DNA of 64,000 nt from assembly GCA_963849095.1 (NCBI GenBank), contig CAWKGA010000010.1:186001-250000 (forward strand), read 5' to 3'. A program made the position numbers and the translations under genes. A model generated the notes under the pieces. That model did no database searches and was not told where the DNA came from. It saw only the letters and a list, made by a program, of their open reading frames with translations. Of the stretch, positions 48,497-58,348 are shown one piece after another (position 1 is the first letter of the stretch; each line of letters starts with the position of its first letter). Source of the DNA: JASHUC01 sp963849095. Its GTDB lineage: Bacteria > Pseudomonadota > Gammaproteobacteria > Steroidobacterales > Steroidobacteraceae.

Positions 48497-50608
48497 CTAG
48501 TTGTTCCAGTCCTCTCGCGCGCGGGACATGAGGTAAGCGTAGATCGCGTCCGCGTCCGCGCCGGTCACCAGGTCGGAGAAGCTCGCCATGCCCTTTGCGG
48601 CGAGCTTGCCGTTCAGGACGATGTCCTTGAACTCCTCCGGGTTGCCGGGCGCCATGTGCCGCAGGTCGGGAATGGCGTTCACGCTGATCGCGTCCCGGCC
48701 GTGGCACGGCGCGCAGACCCGGTGGTAGGCAACGCTTCCCTGGCGGATCACCTCCTCGCTCGCTGCGACGGACGGCGGCGGCGGATAGCTCGGACGCGGG
48801 GTGATCGGCGGCAGGTGCTGGTTGCCGCCCAGCCTGAAAACCAGCACGCGCGCGGCCGCGTGGGCCTTGGGGGGCGAAGTGTAGCTCGCGCCCCCCGCCT
48901 CCACGGCGATGTACTGTACGCCTTGGACCGAGTAGGAAACCGCGCCCGCTACGGGCACGGTCTGCACGTCGGTCGCCCAGAGCTTCTTGCCGTCCGTCGC
49001 CCGATAGATCGCGAGCTCTTGATCGCTCGTGCCCTCGACCACGAGGTTCCCCGCGGTGGTCAGCGTCCCGCCGTTCCCACCCCGGTCGTAGGGCACTCGC
49101 CAGGCCTCCTTCTGCTTGACCGGATCCCACGCGAGCAGGTAACCGTAGGTCTTCGTCTTGGCGAGATCCGCGCGAACTTGGGCGTTCTTCGCCGACGGCG
49201 GCGCATTCGTTCCCCAGCTCATCCGGAACTTCTGCGGCTTGTAGCCGGGCTCGATCTCGTACGTATACCAGTTCTGCAGCACTGGGAAGTACGCGAGGCC
49301 CGTCATCGGGTTGTACGACATCGGCTGCCAGCTGTGCGCAGCGACGGCGTTCGGCGTGATCATGCGCGGCTCGTTGTCGTAGTCTGCGTTTGCGAGCAGC
49401 ACGGGCCGCCCGGTCTTCGCGTCAATGCGGCTCGCCCAGGTATTGTGGTCGATGAACTTCCCGGTCGAGATCAGCTTCCCGCTCGTGCGGTCGATCACGT
49501 AGAAGAAGCCCTGCTTGGGCGCCTGCATGATCACCTTGCGCTTCGTGCCACCGATGGCGAGGTCCGCGAGGATCAGCGGCTGAGTCACATCGAAGTCCCA
49601 GCTCTCCCCCGGCACCTCCTGGTAGTGCCAGATGTACCGGCCGGTATCCGCGTCCACCGCGATGATGGAGGCGAGGAAGAGATTGTCTCCCTTGCCCGCG
49701 CTCCGGAGCTTGCGCGGCCACGGCGACCCGTTGCCCGTGCCGAAGTAGATGCGCTTGAGCTCGGGGTCGTAGACGATCGAGTCCCACACGGCGCCGCCAC
49801 CGCCCTGCAGCCACCATCGGTTTCCGAACCAGGTCTTCGCCGCCTTCGCCATGACTGGATCGGAAGCCGCCCCATCCGGGCCCTGCGCCGGGTTGCCCGG
49901 CACCGTCCAGAAGCGCCAGATGAGCTTGCCGGTGCTCACGTCGTAGGCCGACACGTAGCCGCGCACGCCGAGCTCGACGCCGGCGTTGCCGATGATGACC
50001 TTGCCGCTGAAGACGCGCGGCGCGCCCGTGATGGAATACGGCCAGTTTTTGTTGTCCACCGTGAGTATCGACCACAGCGGCTTGCCGTTGCGGGCGTCGA
50101 GTGCGATCAGCCGGCCGTCGAGGGTCGCGATGATGACCTTGCCCTGGTAAACGGCGGGCCCGCGGCTCACCACATCGCAGCAGATGAACCGCGCCCACGA
50201 GGGAGGCACCTTCGGATCGTAACGCCAGAGCTCCTGGCCCGTCCGCGCGTCGAGCGCGTAAGCGATGCTCCAGGCCGACGTGAGATACATGACGCCGTCG
50301 ACCACGACCGGGGTGCCCTCGATGCCCCGGAACGTCTCGAGGTCGTAGTACCAGGCGAGGCCGAGCCGCTTGACGTTGTGCTCGTTGATCTGGGTGAGGG
50401 GACTGAAGCGCTGCTCGTCGTAGGTGCGCCCCACGCTCATCCAGTTGCCGGGCTCACGATTCGCGGAGACGATGCGCGCCGTATCGACGGCGGCAGGACT
50501 GTTTGCGGCACCGGCGGTCGCCGCAGCGGCGGCTGCAGTCGCAGCGACCGCAAAGAGAAGGCCACACGCGAGGTTCGCGAGCTTGCGGGCCGCAGGACTC
50601 CGCGTCAC
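48497..50608 (-). CDS. PQQ-dependent alcohol dehydrogenase with C-terminal cytochrome c (quinohaemoprotein)
   Basis: 703 residues. A signal peptide (about 10-35) is followed by an eight-bladed PQQ propeller with repeated tryptophan-docking motifs, adjacent Cys143-Cys144 (the disulfide over PQQ) and WDFD at 337-340 with the catalytic Asp. A C-terminal class I cytochrome c domain has CAPCH at 632-636 and a likely axial Met674. It oxidises primary alcohols or similar in the periplasm and hands electrons through its haem. The GTG start overlaps the ankyrin gene stop (GTGA), making it the last gene of module B. No pqq biosynthesis genes are in the window. Confidence 0.94.
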   Translation of the reverse strand: MTRSPAARKLANLACGLLFAVAATAAAAAATAGAANSPAAVDTARIVSANREPGNWMSVGRTYDEQRFSPLTQINEHNVKRLGLAWYYDLETFRGIEGTPVVVDGVMYLTSAWSIAYALDARTGQELWRYDPKVPPSWARFICCDVVSRGPAVYQGKVIIATLDGRLIALDARNGKPLWSILTVDNKNWPYSITGAPRVFSGKVIIGNAGVELGVRGYVSAYDVSTGKLIWRFWTVPGNPAQGPDGAASDPVMAKAAKTWFGNRWWLQGGGGAVWDSIVYDPELKRIYFGTGNGSPWPRKLRSAGKGDNLFLASIIAVDADTGRYIWHYQEVPGESWDFDVTQPLILADLAIGGTKRKVIMQAPKQGFFYVIDRTSGKLISTGKFIDHNTWASRIDAKTGRPVLLANADYDNEPRMITPNAVAAHSWQPMSYNPMTGLAYFPVLQNWYTYEIEPGYKPQKFRMSWGTNAPPSAKNAQVRADLAKTKTYGYLLAWDPVKQKEAWRVPYDRGGNGGTLTTAGNLVVEGTSDQELAIYRATDGKKLWATDVQTVPVAGAVSYSVQGVQYIAVEAGGASYTSPPKAHAAARVLVFRLGGNQHLPPITPRPSYPPPPSVAASEEVIRQGSVAYHRVCAPCHGRDAISVNAIPDLRHMAPGNPEEFKDIVLNGKLAAKGMASFSDLVTGADADAIYAYLMSRAREDWNN

Positions 50609-52185
50609 TTGGCGACTTGATTCCTCTGTGCCCCTCCGACGCCGAACTGCACGTGCGACAGATCACGCGCGAAGATGAGGGGCGGCTGTCCGGTTTTCGC
50701 GACGATGTACTGCGTCAGCAGCTTGATGGTGGAGTCCTTGGGCGCTGGCTGCGGCTCGAGGAATGCGCGCAGGTAATTTCCCCGCGCGTAGTCGATCGGG
50801 TGCAACCCGAACCGGTCGGTCGCCTGCAGGTCCGCCCCGTCGGCGACGAGCACCTTCACCGTATCGTCCCAGCCCTGCTTCGCCGCGGCGTGCAGCGCCG
50901 TCGTGCCGTCGTCCGCGTGACCGGTGATGCCCCCGCCTGCCGCGAAGAGCAGCTTCACGCACTCGGCGCCCTGCTCGTCCGTCTTGTAGCGCCCGCGCGT
51001 GGGATTGAAGCCCTGCCCCATGCCGGCGGCCGCCATGAGGGGCGTTACCCCCTCGGCGTTCGGAAGATTCACGAGCGCGTGGTACTTGAGGAGCAGCTTC
51101 ACGGAGTCCACATCGCCCACTTTGGCCGCGAGCAGCAGGGGCGTTGCGCCGGTCGCGAGCACCTGATCGCCCCCACGATCGAACACGCCATTTCGGTACG
51201 GCGGCCGCAGCTTCAGCTGGATGTTCGGGTCCGCGCCTTTTTCGAGCAGCAGCTGCGCGACCTGGTACCCGGTCGTCGCGTCCGTCGAAGGCAGATCCGA
51301 CCGCCCGCCCGTCGGCAGAGTATTCATGTCGATCGCCACGTAAAGCGGCGTGTCCCCGAAGAAATCGAAACGATTCACGTCGGCGCCCGCGTTGATGAGG
51401 GCCTCCGCGAAATTGAAGTGCATGTTCATCAGGGCGACGACGAGCGGGGTCGTCTGGTCCGGGTCGAGCGCATTGATGTCTGCACCGCCCTCGATCAGAT
51501 ACTTCGCGCACGGAATACAGTCTTCGCGGGCCGCGAAATGCAGCGCCGTGAGGCCGCCGACGTTCATGATCTTCGGCCGGCCTTCGGCCGTGACCCGCCG
51601 TTGCCAGTCGCGCACGGCCGAGTGCAGGTTCGGGTCGGCACCGGACTTGAGGAGCAGCCTCACCATCTCCGGCTGCTGCTGCGCGGCGGCCCACATCAAG
51701 GCGGTCTGTCCACCCCAGCGCTCGATGGCGTTCACGGCGGCGCCGTGATGGATGAGCAGTTTCGCGGCCTCGATTTTACCCGTCCGCGCGACGACCATCA
51801 GGGCCGTCTGGCCTTCGGGATTCGGTGAATCGACGTTCACGCCGGCCTTGAGGAACAGCTGCAGGATCGCCGTATTTGCGGCGACCGACGCTTCCTGCAT
51901 CGCGGTGGCGCCGTAGTTGTTCACGGCCGAGACATTCGCGCCCTTGCTGATGAGCTCTTGAGCGAGAGCTACATCACCGTTATGCGCCGCCCACATCAGC
52001 GCAGTCGTGCCGTCCGGCGACCGAGCGCGAACATCGGCGCCATGGGCGATCAGTGTGAGCGCAGCGCCGTGATCGTTCGCCTTCGCCGCCTGGATCAGCG
52101 GCGAGGAGGTATCGTCCGCGCGTGCAATGCCGACGCTCGCCGTGCCGAGCACGGCCGCGAGAAGCACGACCAGGCCGCTGCGCAT
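50605..52185 (-). CDS. Exported ankyrin-repeat protein, module B
   Basis: 526 residues with a signal peptide (about 1-23, ending ARA). Ankyrin repeats run from about 28 to 490 (TTALMWAAHNGDVALAQELI, QTALMVVAR, QTALMWAAAQQQPEMVRLLL, GVTPLMAAAGMG). It matches the module A protein along its whole length, including the insertion positions and a CxxC pair (CIPCAK, Cys223 and Cys226). Its stop overlaps the PQQ dehydrogenase start, implying matched synthesis. ATG 52185 is chosen because it starts the signal peptide; it lies 13 bp after the DUF1552 stop. Confidence 0.88.
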   Translation of the reverse strand: MRSGLVVLLAAVLGTASVGIARADDTSSPLIQAAKANDHGAALTLIAHGADVRARSPDGTTALMWAAHNGDVALAQELISKGANVSAVNNYGATAMQEASVAANTAILQLFLKAGVNVDSPNPEGQTALMVVARTGKIEAAKLLIHHGAAVNAIERWGGQTALMWAAAQQQPEMVRLLLKSGADPNLHSAVRDWQRRVTAEGRPKIMNVGGLTALHFAAREDCIPCAKYLIEGGADINALDPDQTTPLVVALMNMHFNFAEALINAGADVNRFDFFGDTPLYVAIDMNTLPTGGRSDLPSTDATTGYQVAQLLLEKGADPNIQLKLRPPYRNGVFDRGGDQVLATGATPLLLAAKVGDVDSVKLLLKYHALVNLPNAEGVTPLMAAAGMGQGFNPTRGRYKTDEQGAECVKLLFAAGGGITGHADDGTTALHAAAKQGWDDTVKVLVADGADLQATDRFGLHPIDYARGNYLRAFLEPQPAPKDSTIKLLTQYIVAKTGQPPLIFARDLSHVQFGVGGAQRNQVAK

Positions 52186-52198
52186 GGCTTGCACTCCT

Positions 52199-53518
52199 CT
52201 AGATCTCGGTGAGCTCGCCCGTGCTGTCGCCGTGCGACTTCGCGGGTACGCCCACACGGTGCAGCATCGTCAGGAGCAAGTTGGCTTGCGGCGTGTCCTG
52301 CGGGTAGTGCAGGTGCTGGCCGCCCTTCACCGTCCCACAAGCCCGTCCCAGCAACACCTGGGGCAGAGGATCGTGGTTGTGCATGTCGCTGTTCGCCATG
52401 TCGCTTCCGTACAGGATCAGGGAGTGGTCGAGCACCGTTCCATCGCCGTCCTGGGTCCCGGCCAGCCGCTTGACGAACCCGGCGAACGAGTTGGTCATGT
52501 AGTTCTGGATCTTCGTCAGCTGGACGAGCTTATCCGGGTCGTTCCCATGATGCGAGAGGGGGTGCCATGCCGAGGTGATCCCGAGGTTCGGGAACGTACG
52601 CATGGTGACCTCTCGCGCCATCATGAAGGTCGCGACGTGCGTCATGTTCGCCTGCCAGGCGAGCGCGATCATACTGAACATGGTGTCGAGCATCCGGCCA
52701 TAGTCCTCCGGAATGCCCTGCGGCGCGTTCGGCAGCTTGATGCCCGTGCCCGACGCGAACTTCGATTCCATTCCCTGCACGCGCCGCTCAACCTCGCGGA
52801 CAGACTCCAGGTAGTCGTCCACCATGCGGCGGTCGGAGGGACCGAGAGTCCGCTGCAGCTCACTCGCGCTGCTTTTCACGAAGTCGAGGATGCTGCCGTC
52901 CTCTTGCAGGATCGCCGCCCGCTCCTGCGCATTGTTCCCCTCGCCAAACAGGTTGGTGAATACCGAGCGGGGATCTTGATCCATCGGCAGCGGCTGCGAG
53001 GCGGTCCGGAACGCGATGGTCCCCGAGTAGCCGCACCCGAAGTCGGGATCGCAGGCCCCGCCGCCGCTCTCGCCTGCGACCTCCAGGGAGATCAGCGGCG
53101 TGGACTTCGAGAGGAGCCTCGCGGCGACCTGGTCCACCGAAGGCCCCACATCCGGCGCTTGCTGGTGCGGGGGGTGAACCGCCGTGAGCCAGGTTCCCGG
53201 GGTGATGGCATGCGGCGCCGGACTCTCCGCGGCCTTGTTCCTCAAGCCGCTGACGATCGTCAAGTGCGAGCGGAAGGGCTCGAGGGGCTTCAGGATCGGC
53301 GACATCTCAAAGCTCGTGCCTGTCGCCTTGGGCTGCCAGTTGTCCTGTACGGCGCCGTGTGGAATGTAGATGCACGCCATGTAGGGGATCGGCTTGGCTG
53401 CCGTCGCCGCGAGCGCCGTGCCGGCCGGAATCATGGCATCGAGCAGAGGAAGACCCACGGTAGCGCCCACACCCCGCAAAACGGTGCGCCGGGAAAGATG
53501 CTTCTTCGTGATGAACAT
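52199..53518 (-). CDS. DUF1552 (HXXSHH) protein with Tat signal, module B
   Basis: 439 residues, a clear paralogue of the module A protein. It has the same twin-arginine signal (HLSRRTVLRGVG), CDPDFGCGYSG, the HPLSHH motif and SLILYGSDMANSDMH. The first 17 residues are identical in both copies, more than the rest of the protein, which suggests selection on the export signal or fairly recent exchange. It starts 31 bp after the DUF1592 gene stop. Confidence 0.9.
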   Translation of the reverse strand: MFITKKHLSRRTVLRGVGATVGLPLLDAMIPAGTALAATAAKPIPYMACIYIPHGAVQDNWQPKATGTSFEMSPILKPLEPFRSHLTIVSGLRNKAAESPAPHAITPGTWLTAVHPPHQQAPDVGPSVDQVAARLLSKSTPLISLEVAGESGGGACDPDFGCGYSGTIAFRTASQPLPMDQDPRSVFTNLFGEGNNAQERAAILQEDGSILDFVKSSASELQRTLGPSDRRMVDDYLESVREVERRVQGMESKFASGTGIKLPNAPQGIPEDYGRMLDTMFSMIALAWQANMTHVATFMMAREVTMRTFPNLGITSAWHPLSHHGNDPDKLVQLTKIQNYMTNSFAGFVKRLAGTQDGDGTVLDHSLILYGSDMANSDMHNHDPLPQVLLGRACGTVKGGQHLHYPQDTPQANLLLTMLHRVGVPAKSHGDSTGELTEI

Positions 53519-53549
53519 GGCTGCTTACCTCGTCTTCGTCCTGCTGAAG

Positions 53550-56060
53550 TCAGGGAATCAACTGAGCCGTCTTGATCGGCGTCGCGCCGGCGGCGGCCGG
53601 AGCGGACCGCATCTCAAATTGCGGGCTCTCCACGATCCCCATCACCAGCGGCCAGAATCGGTATCCGTCCTTGGCGTTCGCGCGCACGATCGCCCGGACC
53701 TCCGGCATGTCCCGGTAATCGAGCGTGCGGCCGATGGCATACGTCATCAGGTTCTCGGTGAGCGTCTGCACAAATTGAGCCGGGTGATTGAGCAGGATCC
53801 GCCGTACATCATCCGGACTGTTCGTCTTGAAGCCGCCCGGTAGAACACCCGAGGCATCGATCGGAGTGTTGGTAATGCGATCCCTCGTCCGCCACCTCCC
53901 GACCGCATCGAAATTCTCGAAGGCGAGCCCCAGTGGATCGAGCACGCCATGGCAAGCGTTGCAACTGGGATTGGTGCGATGGACGACCATCTGCTCGCGA
54001 ATCGTCAAGGCCTTCTGATCGCCCTCAGGAGCCATGACTGCCAGATTCATCTTCACGCCAGGCGGTGGCGGGTCGGGTGGCGTGCCCGTGATATGGTCGA
54101 GGATCCACTCCCCACGCAGCACGGGAGCCGTGCGAGTCGGATAGGAGGTTCCCATGAGGAAAGCCCCCTTGCCGAGCAACCCGTAGCGGGCCGACTGCGA
54201 AGGCGCGAGGGTCACGCGGCGAAACTGATCGCCCCTCACATCATTGATACCGTAGAGCAGCGCGAGGCGCTGGTTCACGAACGTATAGTTGGCCGTGAGC
54301 AGGTCGACGACGTTCTGGTTCCCGCGGAAGATGCTGTCCACGAACAGCTTGAGCTCGGTGCGGAAGTCGTCACGCGGATCGACGACGTACGGGAAGATCT
54401 TCGGATCCGGATTGACTTCCTCGAGCCGCTCGACGTCGAGCCACTGGAACGCGAAGTCCGATGCGAGGCTCATCGCACGCGGATCGCCCAGCATGCGGTA
54501 CACCTGCGTCTTGAGCACCGCGGGCTCGTGCAGGCGGTTCTCGGAGGCGAGCGTCACCAGCTCCTGGTCCGGCACGCTGTTCCACAGGAAGAACGAGAGC
54601 CGGGAGGCGAGCTCCAGATCGGTGATGTGGTACATCTCGCCGGGCTTCACGTCGGCCGGCGTCGGCTCGGCCCGGTACAGGAAGAACGGGCTCGCGAGGA
54701 TCGCGGTGATGCTTCTGCGGATACCGGCCTCGAAGCCTCCCTGCGAGAGGCCCCCCCGATAGATGGCGAGCAGCGGATCCAAGTCCGCCGAGGTGACCGG
54801 GCGCCGGTACGCCTCACGGGCGAGGGTGGAGATGATCTGCTCCGCGCAGGGCTCATCCTCCTGCGCCGATTGCGGCATGCAGGTGAAGATCTTCTCGCGG
54901 GACGGCGTCTCGCTCATGCCGGTCACCTTGAGAGGACCCAGGACCTCGAACGATCCGAGCCGCAGCACCTCGTCCTGCGCATCCCCGAGGGTGAGCATCT
55001 GCAAGCGGCCTTCAGACTCGGCGAAGTCCCGGTCGATGAACGTCACGGCGACCGTGTGCGGCCCTGCCGTCGCATGGAAGCGAATGTGCTTGAGCGTCGC
55101 ATTGATGGCGTCGACTGCCGGGTCCTGCTTCTGGTCGATCGCCTTGATCTGCTCTTCGCCGCCGACCACTCCCGTCCAGAACTGCTTGCCGTCGAGAGTC
55201 GCGACCAGCCGGTTCTGGAACTCCTGGTTGAACACCCAGAGCGCGGCGGCGAGGTTCGCGATGTTGAGCTCGTAGTCGCCGTCGGCCGGGAAGTTGTGCG
55301 TGACTTCGAAGCCCCCTCGCGTCCCGAGAGGCAAGCCGGTCTCGTGGAAGAGCTGGGTGCCGGAGGTCCGGGGCGCGCGGTATTGCGTGCCGACGGACGC
55401 CGCACTGGGGTTGCCGACCGCCTCGATCGCGATCTGCCGCGCAGCCGACAGATACTGGTTGAGGAACGACGAGGAGACCTGCAGGACGTTGGCGATATCG
55501 TCGTAGCCGCCCGCCTGGTCATCCTTCGGGAGCAGCCGGTCGCTATCGACCTTCACGCGGACCAGGTCCCAGACCGCTTGGGCGTATTCCGTGCGGTTGA
55601 GGCGGTGCAGAGCGACCGAGCCAGCGTAAGGGTGGGACGCGGCCGCGTGGTCGAGGTCACCCGCCATCCAGTGCACAAATTGGTCCACGGCGGCTTGCGG
55701 GGGCTGGGTGTTTCCCGGAGGGGGCATGAGCCGGCCGCTCAGCTTCTGAACGGCCATCTCCCAGGTCTTTGCGTCCTGGGGGATGTTCTGGGGACTCATC
55801 GTCTCCCAGGCGATGCCCCCCGCCCAGTCGTCCGTGTTGTGACACTTTTCGCAGTACTGCTTGAGGAACCCCCAGTACTGCTGTGCCTCGCCGGACCGCA
55901 TGGCGTGCGACGCCGCACCCGGCGCCCCCGCGGCGGGGGTCGCGCTGGTCGCCGCCGAGGCGCCCGCGGGCTGGCTGGGCCCCTCGGCGCCCCAGGCGAT
56001 CAGGGTGAAGCCGCAGGCCGCCGCGGCAAACAGGAATCGGCTCAGGTGTTGATTGCGCAT
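53550..56060 (-). CDS. Two-CXXCH DUF1587/1595/1592/1588/1585 protein (planctomycete-type cytochrome), module B
   Basis: 836 residues with a signal peptide (about 5-24, ending in WGAEG). Haem sites are CEKCH at 70-74 and CNACH at 700-704. Domain order matches the module A copy: DUF1587 (LNRTEYAQAVWDLV), DUF1595 (YRRPVTSADL), DUF1592 (DLELASRLSFFLWNSVPDQELVTLA), DUF1588 (LDPLGLAFENFDAVG) and DUF1585 (IGRTLDYRDMPEVRAIV). It starts the module B operon and has its own promoter region, shared divergently with the second MBL gene. Probably a periplasmic di-haem oxidoreductase of unknown substrate. Confidence 0.9.
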   Translation of the reverse strand: MRNQHLSRFLFAAAACGFTLIAWGAEGPSQPAGASAATSATPAAGAPGAASHAMRSGEAQQYWGFLKQYCEKCHNTDDWAGGIAWETMSPQNIPQDAKTWEMAVQKLSGRLMPPPGNTQPPQAAVDQFVHWMAGDLDHAAASHPYAGSVALHRLNRTEYAQAVWDLVRVKVDSDRLLPKDDQAGGYDDIANVLQVSSSFLNQYLSAARQIAIEAVGNPSAASVGTQYRAPRTSGTQLFHETGLPLGTRGGFEVTHNFPADGDYELNIANLAAALWVFNQEFQNRLVATLDGKQFWTGVVGGEEQIKAIDQKQDPAVDAINATLKHIRFHATAGPHTVAVTFIDRDFAESEGRLQMLTLGDAQDEVLRLGSFEVLGPLKVTGMSETPSREKIFTCMPQSAQEDEPCAEQIISTLAREAYRRPVTSADLDPLLAIYRGGLSQGGFEAGIRRSITAILASPFFLYRAEPTPADVKPGEMYHITDLELASRLSFFLWNSVPDQELVTLASENRLHEPAVLKTQVYRMLGDPRAMSLASDFAFQWLDVERLEEVNPDPKIFPYVVDPRDDFRTELKLFVDSIFRGNQNVVDLLTANYTFVNQRLALLYGINDVRGDQFRRVTLAPSQSARYGLLGKGAFLMGTSYPTRTAPVLRGEWILDHITGTPPDPPPPGVKMNLAVMAPEGDQKALTIREQMVVHRTNPSCNACHGVLDPLGLAFENFDAVGRWRTRDRITNTPIDASGVLPGGFKTNSPDDVRRILLNHPAQFVQTLTENLMTYAIGRTLDYRDMPEVRAIVRANAKDGYRFWPLVMGIVESPQFEMRSAPAAAGATPIKTAQLIP

Positions 56061-56320
56061 CAGTAGTCTCGTCTCACCAATGACTTACACCGTCCGAGCC
56101 TCTGCATGGCGCCGGACCCAACGCATTGCAATATCATAACGCCGCCTCAGCGAAACGCGTTCCGGGAACGTCACAGGTTGTGGCGCTCATGTCATAAAAT
56201 GCGCCCACTACGCTACCAACGGTACCGCCTACATAATCTCGCGGCCCGCGAGACGTTGCCAAGCATCCTATCGATCAGTCAACGTTCGCCTGCCCGCATT
56301 ATCTCAAGTCGAGGACGACA
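56061..56320. promoter_or_regulatory. Divergent promoter region between module B and the second MBL-fold gene
   Basis: 260 bases with no gene. TAAAAT at 56195-56200 is a good -10 for rightward transcription, but no matching -35 was found at the right spacing. A second AT-rich spot lies near 56129-56140. Leftward promoter elements for the DUF1592 gene were not identified. Confidence 0.35.
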
Positions 56321-57259
56321 ATGACACATTCCGTAGATCGCAGGGGTTTCCTCATGACCTTGGTCGGAGGCACCGCCGCCGCATCGCTCGGTGCGGTCTC
56401 CCGCCCCGCCCGGGCTCGGGAGGCAGGCCCCCCCATCGAGTCGCAGAAGCTCACCGACAGCCTCCTGCTATTCACCGGCGATGGCGGAAATGTGATCGCT
56501 GCCCGGGACGGCGACGCGCTCGCGCTGGTCGATGGCGGCCTGCCCGAGCGGTCGCACGAGCTGCTCGATCGCATTCGCAACGAGACGGGCTCGGGGCCCG
56601 TTCACACGCTGTTCAACACACACTGGCACCCGCAGCAGACCGGCTCGAACGAGCCGATCGGCAAGACGGACGCGACCATCATCGCGCACGAGAACACCCG
56701 GCTGTGGCTCTGCTACGCGAATCCCGTGCCGCCGGAGAATCGACCCTACGGCCCGCTCTCCCCCAAGGCGCGCCCGAACAAGACGTTTTTCTACAACACC
56801 GAGCAGGTGACGGTCGGCGGCGAGCCCGTCGAGTACGGCTATCTCCTGCAAGCCCACACCGACGGCGACATGTACGTGCACTTCAAGAAGTCCAACGTCC
56901 TCGCGGCGGGCGGCGTGGTCTCCGGCGCGGGCTGGCCCATCATCGATGTCCACACCGGTGGCTGGATCGTCGGGATGACGAACGGACTCGAGACCCTGAT
57001 CAATGTCGCCGACGCCGGCACTCGCATCATCCCCGCTCACGGCCCCGTGCTCTCCAAGGCCGACCTCGTGGCGCAGCACAGGATGTACTCCACCATCTCC
57101 GGCCGGCTGCAGCGGATGATCCGCAAGGGCCTCGGGCCGGAGGAGGCCGTCGCCCTCAAGCCGACAGCCGAGTTCGACGCGCAGTGGGGCGATCCCAAGG
57201 CCTTCGTGAGAATGGCGTTCGAGAGCCTCTGGGGGCACTACGCGCCGGATGCCTCCTGA
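56321..57259 (+). CDS. Tat-exported MBL-fold protein with altered metal site, next to module B
   Basis: 312 residues. VDRRGFLMTLVGGTAAASLGA is a twin-arginine-type signal. It is a paralogue of the module A MBL protein (shared ATIIAHENTRLWL-like block, AHTDGD, WPIIDVHTGGW). The first metal motif reads HWHPQQ at 101-106, so the Asp and His of HxHxDH are both Gln. The bridging-Asp position is Gly (LAAGG), while the last His is kept (PAHGP, His240). Zinc hydrolase chemistry is unlikely unless the site is rebuilt. Divergent from module B. Confidence 0.85.
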   Translation: MTHSVDRRGFLMTLVGGTAAASLGAVSRPARAREAGPPIESQKLTDSLLLFTGDGGNVIAARDGDALALVDGGLPERSHELLDRIRNETGSGPVHTLFNTHWHPQQTGSNEPIGKTDATIIAHENTRLWLCYANPVPPENRPYGPLSPKARPNKTFFYNTEQVTVGGEPVEYGYLLQAHTDGDMYVHFKKSNVLAAGGVVSGAGWPIIDVHTGGWIVGMTNGLETLINVADAGTRIIPAHGPVLSKADLVAQHRMYSTISGRLQRMIRKGLGPEEAVALKPTAEFDAQWGDPKAFVRMAFESLWGHYAPDAS

Positions 57260-57331
57260 GCCGGTTACCGGAACTCGGCGGACCCCTTGAATCCTCATCG
57301 CGGTGGCGCGCTGCTCGGCGGCCTTCCGCCC

Positions 57332-58348
57332 TCACGGCCCTTCGACCGTGTACCCCTTCGCGCGTAGTGTCGCGAGGGTGCCGCCGGGGCCGATCAGCTC
57401 ATAGATCGGCTTCATCGCCAAGGTAGTGCGATGCGCTGCGATCGAGGACTCGAGCGCGGTCTCCCATTCGCTCGCCGCCTGGGCCATGGCCACCCGGATC
57501 TGTGGTGAATTTGCCACAGTGGTGGTGCAGACCTCCCGCTGCTTGGGATAGGGCAGCGCGCGGAGCTCATCGACATCCCCGAGCGCCCAGGCCCGCGCAC
57601 GCGCCTGCATCGCGCCGAGGTCCGTCTCCAGCCGTCCGACCGTCGCACCGAGGCAGTCGATCTCGGCCGAGCGCGGGATTTCGCCTACCTCGGTGAGGAT
57701 GCCTCGCGGGTCGGCGAGCTTGAGCGAGAGACGCTCGATCGTCACGTGGTGCCGGCGCGCGAGCCTGAAGACCTCGGCCTGGATGTCATCGCGGGAGGTG
57801 AGTTGCGAGGCGCTGAGCGCGCGGTCGTACAGCCGCAGCGCCGCGAACAGCGGCTGTAATTCCTCGATCTCCCGATCGTGCGGATCGAAGCGCAGCTTGA
57901 CCGCGGAGAAGCGCGCGTAAAGCGGCGGCGGCAGGGAGTCGCGCAGACTCGACTTCCTCGGGAGCTTCCTCGTGCGCCGGTATTGCAGGTAGAGCCGGAT
58001 GATCGTGATCGGCCCCACGTCGGCGCTGACGGAAGGTCGGCTCGCGAGCACCTCCTGCGCCTGGGAGATCACGGACTCCACCTCGCGGGACCGCCAGATC
58101 ATCTTCTTGGGCAGTGGGTCGAGGGTTCCAAGGAGCCAGGCGACGTGATCGCCCTTCGATACCCGCCAGAGGCTCGGGCCGGGGCGCTCCCCGGTCACGT
58201 CGACCTCCTGCACTGGTTGATTGTCGGCCGCCGGGGCGGGCTGTGCGGCTGCGGACGGTGCGGCCTGTGCGACGACCTGCCCTGCGCCCATGCACCCCGC
58301 GAGCACAGCCGCGCAGAGCACGGCGCCACGAATACCCGACGTTCTCAT
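57332..58348 (-). CDS. TraB/GumN family protein
   Basis: 338 residues. A signal peptide (about 8-28) includes AGC, a possible lipobox, followed by an Ala/Pro linker. The family core has SLWRVSKGDHVAWLLGTLDPLPKKMIW, close to the GTxH start motif but with Asp in place of the His. The end has LAMKPIYELIGPGGTLATLRAKGY, typical of GumN-like proteins. Members are proposed membrane-associated hydrolases or heme-binding regulators; the loss of the His makes activity doubtful. The ATG overlaps the stop of the metallophosphoesterase gene (ATGA). Confidence 0.82.
   Translation of the reverse strand: MRTSGIRGAVLCAAVLAGCMGAGQVVAQAAPSAAAQPAPAADNQPVQEVDVTGERPGPSLWRVSKGDHVAWLLGTLDPLPKKMIWRSREVESVISQAQEVLASRPSVSADVGPITIIRLYLQYRRTRKLPRKSSLRDSLPPPLYARFSAVKLRFDPHDREIEELQPLFAALRLYDRALSASQLTSRDDIQAEVFRLARRHHVTIERLSLKLADPRGILTEVGEIPRSAEIDCLGATVGRLETDLGAMQARARAWALGDVDELRALPYPKQREVCTTTVANSPQIRVAMAQAASEWETALESSIAAHRTTLAMKPIYELIGPGGTLATLRAKGYTVEGP

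Noticed and set aside
48656..50620. 654-residue plus-strand frame opposite the PQQ dehydrogenase
   Set aside because: Shadow of the PQQ gene; composition dominated by Arg, Val and His with no motif.
52127..56066. Long plus-strand frames (482 and 705 residues) opposite the module B DUF1552 and DUF1592 genes
   Set aside because: Antisense shadows; the minus-strand proteins have signal peptides, haem motifs and full-length family matches.
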